64,000 nt of DNA from assembly GCF_009834185.1 (NCBI RefSeq), contig NZ_CP047173.1, positions 2,108,001 to 2,172,000 on the forward strand, written 5' to 3'. This DNA comes from Rathayibacter sp. VKM Ac-2760 (GTDB taxonomy: Bacteria > Actinomycetota > Actinomycetes > Actinomycetales > Microbacteriaceae). Under the pieces are notes generated by a model. That model worked only from the letters and a program-made list of their open reading frames with translations, did no database searches and had not been told where the DNA came from. Made by a program: the position numbers and the translations under genes. Shown here piece by piece: positions 24,647 to 34,446 of this stretch. The stretch's first letter is position 1; each line of letters starts with the position of its first letter.

Positions 24647-26566
24647 ATGAACGACACGACTCCCCTCACAGGAGGCGCCCCCGTCCCCCTCCGCGACGTC
24701 AGCATCGACGACGCCTTCTGGAGTCCCCGCATCGAGACCGTCCGGCGAGAGACGATCCCGTTCCAGTACCACCAGCTCGAGACCGTCGGGCACCTCCACG
24801 CCCTTCAGAACGAACCCCGCGAGGGCGACCCGGTCCCCCACATCTTCTGGGACAGTGACGTGGCGAAGTGGATCGAGGCCGCCAGCTACAGCCTCATCGC
24901 GGTGCCGGATGCAGAGCTCGACGCGCGACTGGACTCGGTCATCGCGATCCTCGCGGCGGCCCAGGGGGCGGACGGCTACCTCAACACCTACTTCACGGTC
25001 GTCGCACCGGAGGAGCGGTGGACGGACCTCCGGGACGCTCACGAGCTCTACTGCGCCGGCCACCTCATCGAAGCGGGAGTCGCGCACCACGCCGCGACCG
25101 GGAAGACCACTCTGCTCGACGTCGTCCGCCGCTACGCCGACCTGATCGGCCGCACGTTCGGCCGCGGCCCCGGTCAGATCCGCGGCTACGACGGCCACGA
25201 GGAGATCGAGCTCGCCCTGGTCAAGCTCGCCCACGCCACAGAGGACGACTCCTACCTCGACCTCGCCTCGTACTTCGTCGAGGAGCGGGGCCGAGAGCCC
25301 TACTTCTTCGACGAGGAGGCCGCGCGACGCGGCACGCCCGGCTGGTTCGGCGACCATTTCCCCGGCGCCGATCACCCCGGCCGCCGACGCGAGTACGTGC
25401 AGGCCCACGCTCCTGTCCGCGAGCAGACGGAGGCGGTCGGACACGCGGTCCGCGCGATGTACCTCTACTCGGCGATGGCCGACCTCGCTCGAGAGCGCGG
25501 TGACGACTCGCTGCTCGAGGCGTGCCGCACGCTCTGGACACACCTCACCACCCGTCGCATGTACGTCACCGGAGGCATCGGCACCTCCGCTGTCAACGAG
25601 GGCTTCACGACCGACTTCGATCTCCCCGATGAGACTGCGTACGCGGAGACGTGCGCGGCCATCGGGCTGATGATGTGGGCGCAGCGCATGCTCCGCCTCG
25701 AACGCCATCGCCGCTACGGAGACGTCATGGAGCTCGCGCTCTATAACGGTGTCCTCGCCGGACTCTCCCGAGACGGACGCTGCTTCTTCTACGACAATCC
25801 CCTCGCCAGCCAAGGCGGCGTCGGCCGACACGACTGGTTCGAGGTCGCCTGCTGCCCACCGAACATCGCGCGCCTGCTCACCTCGCTAGGCTCCTACGCC
25901 TTCGCGACCAGCGACCGAGCGCTGGTGGTGCACCTCGCGATCTCCGCGTCAGTGCAGGTGCCTGCAGGCGGCAGCGTCGCGAGAGTGACGGTCGCCGCCG
26001 ACGTCCTCGGCACGGGTCGCGTGCGCATCCGCGTCGATCGCGCCCCCGAGGGACCCTTCTCAGTCTCCCTCCGCGTACCCGGCTGGTCGGCCCACTCCGT
26101 CCTCACTCTCGTCGGATCGGACGTCGAAGCCGGTGAGACCTATGCGGCGACGGAGGACGGCTACGCCACCGCGACGCGCGTCTGGCGCGACGGAGACGAG
26201 GTCGAACTGCTGCTCACGCGCGCGCCGCGACGTCTCCGGCCCGACCCCCGGCTCATCGACCACGCAGGCCAGGTCGCCGTCGCGCACGGACCCCTCATCT
26301 ACGCGCTCGAGGAGACCGACAACGGAACCGATCTCCACCTGCGCGCCCTCGCCATCGACACGCCCGTTCTCGAGGCGCCCGCGCTCTCAGACCTCCATGC
26401 GGCGCGACTCACCGCCGACGGAACAGCCTGGACGGTCCCCGGCGACGGTTTGTACCGCGTCGACGAACCGGAGACGACGCCGACCACGCTCGTCTTCTCG
26501 CCCTACTACGACTGGGCCAACCGCGGGCGAGGCGAGATGCGGGTCTGGCTGCACGAGACCCTGTGA
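24647..26566 (+). CDS. GH127 beta-L-arabinofuranosidase
   Basis: 639 aa, typical for GH127 (formerly DUF1680). The zinc-thiolate active site is readable: Glu334 and Cys336 in YAETCA, and Cys402-Cys403 in ACCPPNIARLL, matching the Glu/Cys/Cys/Cys cluster of HypBA1 whose first CC cysteine is the nucleophile. The family releases L-arabinose from beta-L-arabinofuranosides such as the sugar chains of hydroxyproline-rich plant cell-wall proteins. There is no signal peptide, so it acts in the cytosol on imported oligosaccharides. Last gene of its operon. Confidence 0.9.
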   Translation: MNDTTPLTGGAPVPLRDVSIDDAFWSPRIETVRRETIPFQYHQLETVGHLHALQNEPREGDPVPHIFWDSDVAKWIEAASYSLIAVPDAELDARLDSVIAILAAAQGADGYLNTYFTVVAPEERWTDLRDAHELYCAGHLIEAGVAHHAATGKTTLLDVVRRYADLIGRTFGRGPGQIRGYDGHEEIELALVKLAHATEDDSYLDLASYFVEERGREPYFFDEEAARRGTPGWFGDHFPGADHPGRRREYVQAHAPVREQTEAVGHAVRAMYLYSAMADLARERGDDSLLEACRTLWTHLTTRRMYVTGGIGTSAVNEGFTTDFDLPDETAYAETCAAIGLMMWAQRMLRLERHRRYGDVMELALYNGVLAGLSRDGRCFFYDNPLASQGGVGRHDWFEVACCPPNIARLLTSLGSYAFATSDRALVVHLAISASVQVPAGGSVARVTVAADVLGTGRVRIRVDRAPEGPFSVSLRVPGWSAHSVLTLVGSDVEAGETYAATEDGYATATRVWRDGDEVELLLTRAPRRLRPDPRLIDHAGQVAVAHGPLIYALEETDNGTDLHLRALAIDTPVLEAPALSDLHAARLTADGTAWTVPGDGLYRVDEPETTPTTLVFSPYYDWANRGRGEMRVWLHETL

Positions 26567-26827
26567 TTCAGCGGCCGGGACGAGGCGTTCACCGTCCACA
26601 GGCGTAGTCCGGTCGTCTCCGTCTCCACGATCCGTTCGCGGCGACTCGACGTCGTGTCGAAGGGACGGCGAGGCACGGTCACCGCATCCGCACTGGATCG
26701 GTGCCATTGCACTGCCGGCGGCCTCGGTGCCCGAGGAGAGAATCCGAGCGCTCGGGCCGTCGGCATGGCCGCGCATAGCTCCTCGCTGCGATATCGAAGC
26801 GCTACTCGGACCAGGGCCTTGGAAGGC
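26567..26827. other. 261-bp convergent intergenic region, no gene recognised
   Basis: It lies between the 3' ends of GH127 and the LacI gene. Short open frames exist on both strands, but none has a ribosome site or recognisable protein similarity. A small hairpin cctcgg-tgc-ccgagg is present near 26730. It may contain decayed coding sequence. Confidence 0.5.
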
Positions 26828-27883
26828 CTATGGCCTCTCCGGCGCAGCGATGGCCGTCGAGCCCCGGACGACGAGAGTGGTGGTGAGGGTCGGCCGGGCG
26901 TCGCTCATGGCCTCGCCCGCGAGGCCCGCGAGCAGGTCGGCCACGGCGCGCCGACCCGCTTCGACCAGCTGCGCGCGCACGGTCGTCAGCGGCGGCGAGA
27001 TCAGCTCGCTGCCGAAGATGTCATCGAAACCGGCGACGCTGAGCTCCTCAGGCACGCGGATCCCCTGTCCCGCCGCCGCCTGCATCAGTCCGAGGGCGAG
27101 GAGGTCGTTGAAGGCGATGACCGCCGTCGGCCGAGCGGCGAGGACCCGCCTCAAGGCGTCCTTCCCGCCGTCGATCGTCGGCGCGTTCGGCCCGATCTCG
27201 ACCAGGGCGAAGCCGAGTCGGTCCGCGTCCTCGAGCATGCGCTCGAACCGCCGGTCGCTGATCCACGAGGTGTCCGGGCCCGAGAGGTAGACGATCGATC
27301 GGTGCTCGAGCGCGGCCAGGTGCTCGAGGAGCTCCCCGACTCCGCTCTCCACGTCGGGAAGGATGCTCGGCACCCCCGGGACGGCGCGGTTGATCAGGAT
27401 GACCGGCTTGCGCTCGGCGATGCTGACGATCCGCTCGTCGGAGAGGCGGGTCGTGGCCAGCACGATGCCGTCCACGGTCGGGATCAGCCGTTCGATGGCC
27501 TCGGCCTCCGCCTCGCCGGACTCCTGCGATTCGGCGATGACGAGCGTGTAGCCCGCCGCACTGGCGGCGTGCTCGGCGCCGCGGACGATGCCGAAGACGA
27601 CGGGGTTGGTGATGTCGGCGACGACGAGGGCGAGCGTGTGGCTCCGCCCGGATAGCAGGGCGCGAGCCATAGGGTTGAAGCGGAAGTTCAGCTGATCCGC
27701 CGCCGCGCGGACGCGCGCCTCGGTCTTCGCGCTGATCCGCCCCGGCTTCGACAGAGCGCGCGAGACGGTGGAGGGGGCGACGCCGGCCAGCTCCGCGATG
27801 TCGTAGATCGTCGCCGCGCCCCCGCGCCGGTGCAGGCGGGCCGCCAGCTCGGCGGGGATCTCGGCCGCGATCCCGTCAGGCAT
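26828..27883 (-). CDS. LacI-family regulator, candidate uronide regulon repressor
   Basis: 351 aa from ATG 27883. HTH ATIYDIAELAGVAPSTVSRAL near residues 23-43; the effector domain contains LALVVADITNPVVFGIVRGAE and the dimer-core stretch ELSVAGFDDIFGSELISPPLTT. The frame is open to 27982, but the extra 33 residues look non-coding. It is the last gene of the long leftward uronide train. I infer that it binds the palindrome ttgacaatcgattgccaa at 39003 and its relatives at 41.8-41.9 kb; these have the central CG expected for LacI operators. Confidence 0.87.
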   Translation of the reverse strand: MPDGIAAEIPAELAARLHRRGGAATIYDIAELAGVAPSTVSRALSKPGRISAKTEARVRAAADQLNFRFNPMARALLSGRSHTLALVVADITNPVVFGIVRGAEHAASAAGYTLVIAESQESGEAEAEAIERLIPTVDGIVLATTRLSDERIVSIAERKPVILINRAVPGVPSILPDVESGVGELLEHLAALEHRSIVYLSGPDTSWISDRRFERMLEDADRLGFALVEIGPNAPTIDGGKDALRRVLAARPTAVIAFNDLLALGLMQAAAGQGIRVPEELSVAGFDDIFGSELISPPLTTVRAQLVEAGRRAVADLLAGLAGEAMSDARPTLTTTLVVRGSTAIAAPERP

Positions 27884-27994
27884 CGGTCGACCGGCGGAGG
27901 GGTGCGGCGAGGGGCATGGAGCGATCATCCCTGCTGACCGTGCGCGACGCCAACCCGCCGCGCACCGCGGCCGCAGCACCACCCCCCGCGACGG

Positions 27995-28999
27995 TCATCG
28001 GACAGCCTCCCCGAAGACCTGTCCGCGGATCTCGTCGAGCACCCGCGCCACGGAGAGGGTCGCCGCGGCATCGTGCTCGGGATGCTCGAGGAGACCCGCC
28101 GAGACCGTCGCCGCCACCGATCGGATCATCGGCAAGTAGCCGTTGCCCTCTCGGGGTCGCCGGAGCGGGATCGGCTCGCCGAACAGCGCTCCCTGCGAGC
28201 CCGCGTGCACGCGGGCGACGTCGCCCGCCCAGAACATCGCCGGGATCTCGATCCAGCCGGCGGTACCGCTGATCGAGGCGGACGGGTCGAGGAACTCCAG
28301 GACCGAGCAGGCCAGCTGGGACGACCCCCCGTCGAGGTGTCCCAACGCGATCTGCGCCGCCACGTCGACGCCGTCCCGCACGGCTCCGGTCGCCGTGATC
28401 GAGACCACGGGGCCGAGCAGCCACTCGGCGAGGGTCACCGGGTAGATGCCCTGGTCGAGCACCGTGCTGCCGCCGAGATCGGCCTGCCAGCGGCTGCCGC
28501 CGGCGGGGAACGGCATCCCGAAGGCACCGCGCACGTAGCCGGGCGTTCCGAGGACGCCGTCGCGCATCTGGCGCGCGATCTCGAGGTGGAGGGGATTGAA
28601 CTTCATCCACATCGCCTCCATGACGAAGCGGTCGTTCTCCGCGGCGACCTCGAAGAGCCGCGCGGAGTCGGCGGCGCTGGTCGTCATCGGCTTCTCGACG
28701 AGGACGTGCTTGCCCGCCTCGAGCGCGCGGGTGGCGAGCTCGAGGTGGGTGGCCGGCGGCGTGGCGACATAGACGATGTCGATCTCGGGATCGCCGAGCA
28801 GGGCGTCCAGTTCCGTCGTGGAGCGCGCGACGCCGTGCGCGGCGGCGAAGGCCTCGACCGTCTCGGTGCGCCTCCCCCACACCGCGCCGACGACGCCGCC
28901 GGCCGCGCGGATGTCGGGGACGAAGGACTCCGAGATGCGGCCGGTGCCGAGGATCCCCCAGCGCAGCGGCGGTGCGTCGGCGCCGCCCTCGCTACTCAT
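27995..28999 (-). CDS. Gfo/Idh/MocA family oxidoreductase
   Basis: 334 aa. The Rossmann motif is WGILGTGRISESF at the N-terminus, and VLVEKPMTTSAADS carries the EKP motif near residue 95. The C-terminal domain includes EAMWMKFNPLHLEI and the glycine-rich GGSTVLDQGIYPV. It is probably NAD(P)-dependent and acts on a sugar or uronic acid released by the neighbouring hydrolases. It overlaps the end of the beta-glucuronidase gene by 8 bp. The substrate is not recognisable. Confidence 0.82.
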   Translation of the reverse strand: MSSEGGADAPPLRWGILGTGRISESFVPDIRAAGGVVGAVWGRRTETVEAFAAAHGVARSTTELDALLGDPEIDIVYVATPPATHLELATRALEAGKHVLVEKPMTTSAADSARLFEVAAENDRFVMEAMWMKFNPLHLEIARQMRDGVLGTPGYVRGAFGMPFPAGGSRWQADLGGSTVLDQGIYPVTLAEWLLGPVVSITATGAVRDGVDVAAQIALGHLDGGSSQLACSVLEFLDPSASISGTAGWIEIPAMFWAGDVARVHAGSQGALFGEPIPLRRPREGNGYLPMIRSVAATVSAGLLEHPEHDAAATLSVARVLDEIRGQVFGEAVR

Positions 29000-30788
29000 C
29001 GCTGGACGGCTTCGCACCGTCGAGCCCACGCCAGCGCTTGCGCAGCGCCCAGGCGGCGGCCTTGGGCTTGCGGTCGCGGGAGAAGACGCCCTTCTTGTTG
29101 CCGTCGACCCGGTGCAGACCGTTGTCGGTGGCGAAGTCGGCGAAGTTCCAGACCTGCTCACCGACGAACTGGGGGAAGCGGTCGAAGACGCGGTGGTTGG
29201 CCTCGAGGTAGGCGATCTGGTACTCCTCGGTCCAGACGCGGTCCTCCCAGACGGAGTGCAGGCCGGGCTCGGTGTCGGCGCCGTACTCGCTCATCATGAT
29301 CGGCTTGTCGATGCGATCGATCCAGCCCTGGATGTCGCCCTGCAGGTAGGCCTGCGCCACGTCGAGCTCGCCGCCGGCGATGTACCAGCCGTAGTAGCGG
29401 TTGAGGCTGATCACGTCGAAGAGGTCGATGATCCTGTCGTTCTGGAAGGTCGCGAACATCACCAGGGAGTAGGTGAGCGGGCGGGTCGGGTCGAGCTCGC
29501 GGGCGAGCTTCACGAGCGGCTCGAAGTACTCGCGGGCGCCCTCCTCGTTCGAGGCCGGCTCGTTGGCGATGCTCCACATCACGACGGAGGGGTGGTTGCG
29601 GTCGCGGACGAGCAGCTCGCGGAGGTGCTGCGCGTGCGCGGCCTGGGTGTTGTCGTTGGCGAACTGGTCGGAGAAGGTCGGGAAGGGCGGTGTGCCGCTC
29701 ATCCCGCCGACGACGCCCATGTTCAGGCCGACGGCGGCGGTCTCGTCGATCACGACGATGCCGTGGCGGTCGGCGAACTCGAGGACCTCCTCGGCGTAGG
29801 GGTAGTGCGACGTGCGGAACGAGTTGGCGCCGATCCACTCGAGCAGCTGGAAGTCGTGGACGAGGTAGGCGTCGTCGTGGCCCTTGCCGCGGATCGGGGT
29901 GTCCTCGTGCTTGCCGAAGCCGGTGAAGTAGAAGGGCTCGCCGTTGATGAGGAACTCGTGCCCGCGCACCTCGACGGTACGGACGCCGACGGCGAGCGGG
30001 TAGCTGTCGACGACGTCGTCGCCGTCGAGCAGCTCGACGGTCAGCTGGTAGAGGTACGCGGCGCCGGGCTTCCAGAGCACGACATCGGCGATCTCGAGGA
30101 CCCCCTGCGCGCCCTCCCCCTTGGCGACGACGGTGCCGTTAGCGTCCTCGAGGCGCACCCGGACGCCGGCTCCGCCGGTCGACTCGACGCGGTAGTCGAC
30201 GGAGCCGGTCGTACCCTCGAATCCGGTCACCACGACGACGTCGTCGATGCGGCGCTTCGGCCGGCTGTGCAGCCAGACCGAGCGGGCGAGTCCGGCGTAG
30301 TTGAAGAAGTCGTGGAAGTAGGTCTGCTTGCGCTTGCCGGTCGCGGTCACGTCGATCCGGCCGGGCGGGATGGTCTCGTTGGTGAGGTCGCCGCTCACCG
30401 CGACGGTGAGGCGGAACTCCCCGCCGGCGGCGACGCGGTCGGTGATGTCGACGTCGAAGGGCGTGTACCCGCCGACGTGCTCGCCGACGAGCTCGTCGTC
30501 GACGTAGACCTTCGCGGCGTGGGTCGCCGCGTCGAAGCGGAGCAGGATGTCGTCCTCGCCCCAGCCGCGCGGCACGCGCACGGTGCGCTGGTAGTAGACC
30601 CAGCCGACGTGCTTGCGGATCTCCGGGTCGGTGAAGAGGTCGTTGTAGGAGGCGGGGACGGCCGCCTCGAGCGGGGTGCGCAGCGTCGCGGACCAGGGCG
30701 ACTCGTCGACGCGGGAGTCGAGCGCGAAGCGCCAGACGCCGTCGAGGTTGACGAGCTCTCGGGTGGGAGTGGGACGGGGCTTCAGCAT
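28992..30788 (-). CDS. uidA: GH2 beta-glucuronidase
   Basis: 598 aa from ATG 30788, close to the E. coli enzyme in length. Domains: jelly-roll sugar-binding (1-180), Ig-like (180-275), TIM barrel (275-598). Catalytic residues are Glu410 in SIANEPAS (acid/base) and Glu501 in MSEYGAD (nucleophile), the spacing of UidA. It hydrolyses beta-D-glucuronides to glucuronate. No signal peptide, so it works on imported substrate and supplies the uxaC pathway encoded at 39-43 kb. A GTG at 30812 is a possible alternative start; AGAGG favours 30788. Confidence 0.92.
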   Translation of the reverse strand: MLKPRPTPTRELVNLDGVWRFALDSRVDESPWSATLRTPLEAAVPASYNDLFTDPEIRKHVGWVYYQRTVRVPRGWGEDDILLRFDAATHAAKVYVDDELVGEHVGGYTPFDVDITDRVAAGGEFRLTVAVSGDLTNETIPPGRIDVTATGKRKQTYFHDFFNYAGLARSVWLHSRPKRRIDDVVVVTGFEGTTGSVDYRVESTGGAGVRVRLEDANGTVVAKGEGAQGVLEIADVVLWKPGAAYLYQLTVELLDGDDVVDSYPLAVGVRTVEVRGHEFLINGEPFYFTGFGKHEDTPIRGKGHDDAYLVHDFQLLEWIGANSFRTSHYPYAEEVLEFADRHGIVVIDETAAVGLNMGVVGGMSGTPPFPTFSDQFANDNTQAAHAQHLRELLVRDRNHPSVVMWSIANEPASNEEGAREYFEPLVKLARELDPTRPLTYSLVMFATFQNDRIIDLFDVISLNRYYGWYIAGGELDVAQAYLQGDIQGWIDRIDKPIMMSEYGADTEPGLHSVWEDRVWTEEYQIAYLEANHRVFDRFPQFVGEQVWNFADFATDNGLHRVDGNKKGVFSRDRKPKAAAWALRKRWRGLDGAKPSSDE

Positions 30789-30873
30789 GCTTGCCTCTCT
30801 TCGGGTCGGCACGGGGCCGACGCGGTTCAGTGTGGTCGAGGAGTCGGAGGGATCGCGGAGCGATCCGGACGTG

Positions 30874-32154
30874 TCAGGGGGTCGGACGGCGGACGGTCAC
30901 TCCGATGAGCGCACCGCCGAGCAGAGCGAGCGCTGCCGCCGTGAGGTAGAGGGCGGTGAAGTTCTCGCCGCCGCCGAGTGCGAGCACCAGCGGCGCGGCC
31001 AGCGGGGAGATCACTCCCGGGATCTTCTGCGCGAAGAGCGTGATCGCGGTGTAGCGACCCGCCTGCGTCTCCCGGTGCGGGAGGACATCGAGCGAGAGCG
31101 CCTGCCCGACTGCGGAGAACAGCGCGATGCCGAGGGAGGAGAGCAGCGAGCCGATCAGGAGCGCCGGGAGGGCGCCGGCCGTGGCGGAGACGATCGAGCC
31201 GGCGGCGAACAGCGCGGCGCCCGCGACGACGAACGGCCGCCGGACTCCGGTGCGATCGCTGAGCCAGCCGCCGCCGAGGGAGCCGGCGAGGGCCGTGCCG
31301 ATGCTCAGCGCCGAGGTCAGCGCGAGCACCCCCGCGACGTCCGGCACCGCGAGGTCGAGGCGCTGCGCGAAGAAGAACACGGTGAAGCTGGTGGTGAGGC
31401 TCAGCCCGAGGAAGAAGACGAAGCGGCCGATCCAGTTCCAGGTGAAGTCGGGGAACGCCCGCGGGTCGAAGGTGTAGCTGCCGAGGATCCGGCGGAATGT
31501 CATCCGGTCGACCGGCGCCGGGCCGCGGCTGTCGGGGTCAGCGGCCAAGCACGCGAACGCGCCGGCGAGCAGCAGGCCGACGGCGGCCGGGAGAGCGAAG
31601 ACCAGGAGCGTCTCCGAGCGAACGGTCCCGACGAGCAGGATGCCGAGGACCGGTGAGATCTGCATCGTGAGGCCGGTGAGCCCGGAGACGGTGCCGCGCT
31701 GCTGAGGCGGCAGCCGGTCGGCCTGCCAGTTGCCGATCGAGGCGCCCGCCGTGTTCCAGCCGACCGTCGACAGTACCCAGCCCAGCGCGAGGACCGGGAC
31801 GGTCGGCGCGGTCACGAGCACCGGGACCGCTGAGACGCCGAGGGCGATGCCGGCGACTGTGAACGGCCGTCGGCGACCCCAGCGCGACCGGGTGCGATCG
31901 CTGAGCACGCCCGTGAGCGGCGCGACGACCAGCGTCGCCGCGGATCCGACCCCGAGGAGCACCCCGAGCAGGTCCGGGCGGCCCGGGGCGAGCTCCTCGA
32001 GCCGCACCGCGAGCGAGTAGGCCATCGGCACGATCATCGCCATGCCGGAGCCGAACGTCGCCGCGACCAGCAGCGCGATCGCGAGCCGCCCGAGGGGCTT
32101 CTGCACGGCGCCGACGCCGGACTGCGACGTCGGCGTCGCGGTGCTCCCCCTCAT
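30874..32154 (-). CDS. MFS transporter, SLC45/GPH-like sugar carrier
   Basis: 426 aa, 12 membrane segments. The loop motif GVLSDRTRSRWGRRRPF is typical of glycoside/sucrose-type cation symporters. It is clearly related to the MFS protein at 46628: both share PDF-(T/S)-WNW-x-GRF-x-FF-x-GL in the middle and AQRLDL after it. Located between GH43 and beta-glucuronidase genes, it probably imports a glucuronide or xyloside with protons or sodium. It gives this gene train a second uptake route besides the ABC importer. Confidence 0.82.
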   Translation of the reverse strand: MRGSTATPTSQSGVGAVQKPLGRLAIALLVAATFGSGMAMIVPMAYSLAVRLEELAPGRPDLLGVLLGVGSAATLVVAPLTGVLSDRTRSRWGRRRPFTVAGIALGVSAVPVLVTAPTVPVLALGWVLSTVGWNTAGASIGNWQADRLPPQQRGTVSGLTGLTMQISPVLGILLVGTVRSETLLVFALPAAVGLLLAGAFACLAADPDSRGPAPVDRMTFRRILGSYTFDPRAFPDFTWNWIGRFVFFLGLSLTTSFTVFFFAQRLDLAVPDVAGVLALTSALSIGTALAGSLGGGWLSDRTGVRRPFVVAGAALFAAGSIVSATAGALPALLIGSLLSSLGIALFSAVGQALSLDVLPHRETQAGRYTAITLFAQKIPGVISPLAAPLVLALGGGENFTALYLTAAALALLGGALIGVTVRRPTP

Positions 32155-32167
32155 GCGGTCGTGCCCC

Positions 32168-33622
32168 TCACGCGGCCGAGAGCGTGAACCGGGTCACCAG
32201 CGCGTCGGCGCCCAGCGCCTCGACGCCGATCACCCGACCGGTGAAGCCGCCGGCGACCTCGGTCGAGAGGTACCGGCCGTCGAAGGACGCGAGCTCGACG
32301 AACCCCTCCGGGCCCTCGGCGCCGAGGACGATCCGATCCGGACCCTGCCGCTGGCCGGGCTGCCCGCCGAAGGGATCCGCGCGGGCGACCAGGTGCGCCA
32401 GCGCACCCAGGTCCTCGCGCTCCTCCAGGACCTGGTCGAGCGGCCCGACGACGAGGCGCGCGCGGACGACGCCGCCGACGCGCTCCACCATCGCCTGGTG
32501 CTCGTCGTCGATCCGGACCGTCAGGGAGAGGTCGCCCTCGCCCTCGACGGAGGCGGTCCAGGTCTGCTCGGTCGCGCGCACCGCGAGCAGCCGCTCGGCG
32601 GCCGGGGACTGCGGTGCGCGGCCGGCCAGGAGCCGGAGGCCCTCGGCCGACGGCGACGCGAACGACGCGGGCACCGCGCCCGGCGCGATCCAGCGCGGAT
32701 CCAGCGAAGGACCGCTGAAGCGCTCGTCGAGGTCGGCCGCGGTGGCGGCCGGTACGAACCGGTCCTCGACGACGACGGGCCAGTCGTCGACCCAGTCGAT
32801 GCCGGAGAGGAAGGTCTCGCGGCCGTTGGTGTGCCACTTCGGGAAGGAGCCGCGCGGGCGGGTGCCGAGGTGCACGATCGCCCAGCCGCCGTCGGCGAGC
32901 TCGACGAGGTCGGCGTGACCGGTCGACTGCACGGGATCGGTCGTGCTGCGGTGGCTGAGGATCGGGTTCGCCGGGTTCGACTCGTACGGGCCGTCGGGAG
33001 CGTCCGCCCGCGCGATCGTCACCATGTGGCCGTGCGCCGTCCCGCCCTCGGCGACCACCAGGTACCACCGGCCGCCGCGGGAGAAGACGTGCGGCCCCTC
33101 GGCGTGTGCGCCGCCGGTGCCGCGCCAGATCTCCGTCGGCTCGGAGAGCACCTCCCCGGTGAAGGGATCGACGACTGCCTGGGAGATGCCGCCGTTCACG
33201 ACGTCGGACCAGGTCAACCGGCAGACGCCGTCCTCGTCCCAGGAGAGATCGGGGTCGATGCCGAGCAGCCCGGTCGTGCGGACGGGCTCGCTCCACGGGC
33301 CGGCCGGGTCCTCGGCGTGCACGATCAGGTGTCCGTCGCGGATCTCGTGCAGGTTCGTGGTGACCATCCAGAAGCGGCCGTCGTGGTGGCGCAGGGCGGG
33401 GGCGTAGATTCCGCCGCTCGCGTTCTCGATGCCGGTGCGCACGTCGAGCTGCGAGGGCCGGTCCAGGACGCTGCCGAGCTGCGTCCAGGTCGCGAGGTCG
33501 GTGCTCGTGAAGATCGGGACGCCGGGGAAGTACTCGAAGCTGGAGGTGATGAGGAAGTACTGCTCCCCCACCCGGCAGATCGATGGGTCAGGGTGGAATC
33601 CGGGCAGGGCGAGCGCGGTCAT
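32168..33622 (-). CDS. GH43 beta-xylosidase / alpha-L-arabinofuranosidase-like
   Basis: 484 aa. A five-bladed propeller begins PGFHPDPSICRVGEQYF. The catalytic triad is Asp12 (base), Asp123 in GIDPDLS (pKa modulator) and Glu175 in GAHAEGPHVF (acid). Residues about 310-484 form the C-terminal beta-sandwich usual in the xylosidase subgroups. It has no signal peptide. Beside beta-glucuronidase it would trim xylose or arabinose from imported glucuronoxylan fragments. Its start overlaps the stop of the preceding ATPase gene (ATGA). Confidence 0.88.
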   Translation of the reverse strand: MTALALPGFHPDPSICRVGEQYFLITSSFEYFPGVPIFTSTDLATWTQLGSVLDRPSQLDVRTGIENASGGIYAPALRHHDGRFWMVTTNLHEIRDGHLIVHAEDPAGPWSEPVRTTGLLGIDPDLSWDEDGVCRLTWSDVVNGGISQAVVDPFTGEVLSEPTEIWRGTGGAHAEGPHVFSRGGRWYLVVAEGGTAHGHMVTIARADAPDGPYESNPANPILSHRSTTDPVQSTGHADLVELADGGWAIVHLGTRPRGSFPKWHTNGRETFLSGIDWVDDWPVVVEDRFVPAATAADLDERFSGPSLDPRWIAPGAVPASFASPSAEGLRLLAGRAPQSPAAERLLAVRATEQTWTASVEGEGDLSLTVRIDDEHQAMVERVGGVVRARLVVGPLDQVLEEREDLGALAHLVARADPFGGQPGQRQGPDRIVLGAEGPEGFVELASFDGRYLSTEVAGGFTGRVIGVEALGADALVTRFTLSAA

Positions 33623-34446
33623 GAGGCCTCCTTGAGCGTGATGCGGCGCTGCTCGCGGCGCGCGTTCTGGCGGCGCGGGTCGGCGACCGGGGCCGCCAGC
33701 AAGAGCCGCTGGGTGTACGGGTGCGAGGGGGTCAGTGTGACCGTGGGTGCGTCTCCCGTCTCGACCAGGTCGCCGCGGTAGAGCACCGCGACGCGGTGGC
33801 TGATGTGCCGGATGACGGAGAGGTCGTGCGAGACGAAGAGGTAGGCGACGCCGGTGGCGCGCTGGATCTCGACGAAGAGCTCCATCACCCGTGCCTGGGT
33901 GGAGAGGTCGAGCGCCGAGACGGGCTCGTCGCAGACGATCAGGCGGGGGCCGGGGGCCAGCGCGCGGGCGATGGCGACGCGCTGGCGCTGCCCGCCGGAG
34001 AACTCGCGCGGCAGCCGCTCGAGAGCGTCGGACGGCAGCTGGACCTGATCGAGCAGCGTGCGCACCCGGGCTCGGGCGTCCTTGGCGGTCGCGCCCTGGA
34101 CCACGAGCGGCTCGGCGAGGATCTCGCCGATCGTCATCGACGGGTTCAGCGAGGTGTACGGGTCCTGGAAGACGACCTGGATCTGGTCCGCGATCGCGCG
34201 GCGCGCGGCGCCGCGCAGACCGCCGATCTCCTTGCCGTCGAAGCGGATGGTTCCGGCGGAGGGCCGGACGAGACCGAGGACGGCGCGGCCGATCGTGGTC
34301 TTGCCCGAGCCGGACTCGCCGACGAGGCCGACGGTCTCGCCCGCTGCGACGTCGAGGTCGATGCCGTGCAGCACCTCGACGGGCTTGGCGCGAAAGCCGC
34401 GGCCGGGGAAGGCGACGCGCAGGTCGCGGATCTCGAGCAGGCTCAC
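33619..34446 (-). CDS. DppF/OppF-type ABC transporter ATP-binding protein
   Basis: 275 aa from GTG 34446, which overlaps the previous stop by 4 bp. Walker A GESGSGKTT, Q-loop FQDPYTSLNP, signature FSGGQRQRVAIARAL, Walker B LIVCDEPVSALD, and the C-terminal SHPYTQRLLLAAPV region of oligopeptide-type ATPases. It pairs with the ATPase half of the fused protein encoded immediately upstream. In this setting the importer likely carries oligosaccharides rather than peptides. Confidence 0.88.
   Translation of the reverse strand: MSLLEIRDLRVAFPGRGFRAKPVEVLHGIDLDVAAGETVGLVGESGSGKTTIGRAVLGLVRPSAGTIRFDGKEIGGLRGAARRAIADQIQVVFQDPYTSLNPSMTIGEILAEPLVVQGATAKDARARVRTLLDQVQLPSDALERLPREFSGGQRQRVAIARALAPGPRLIVCDEPVSALDLSTQARVMELFVEIQRATGVAYLFVSHDLSVIRHISHRVAVLYRGDLVETGDAPTVTLTPSHPYTQRLLLAAPVADPRRQNARREQRRITLKEAS

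Noticed and set aside
26567..26827. Small genes between GH127 and the LacI gene
   Set aside because: Short frames on both strands have neither ribosome sites nor recognisable sequence.
28776..30908. Rightward open frame opposite beta-glucuronidase
   Set aside because: No domain and a biased composition; the leftward frame carries both GH2 catalytic glutamates.
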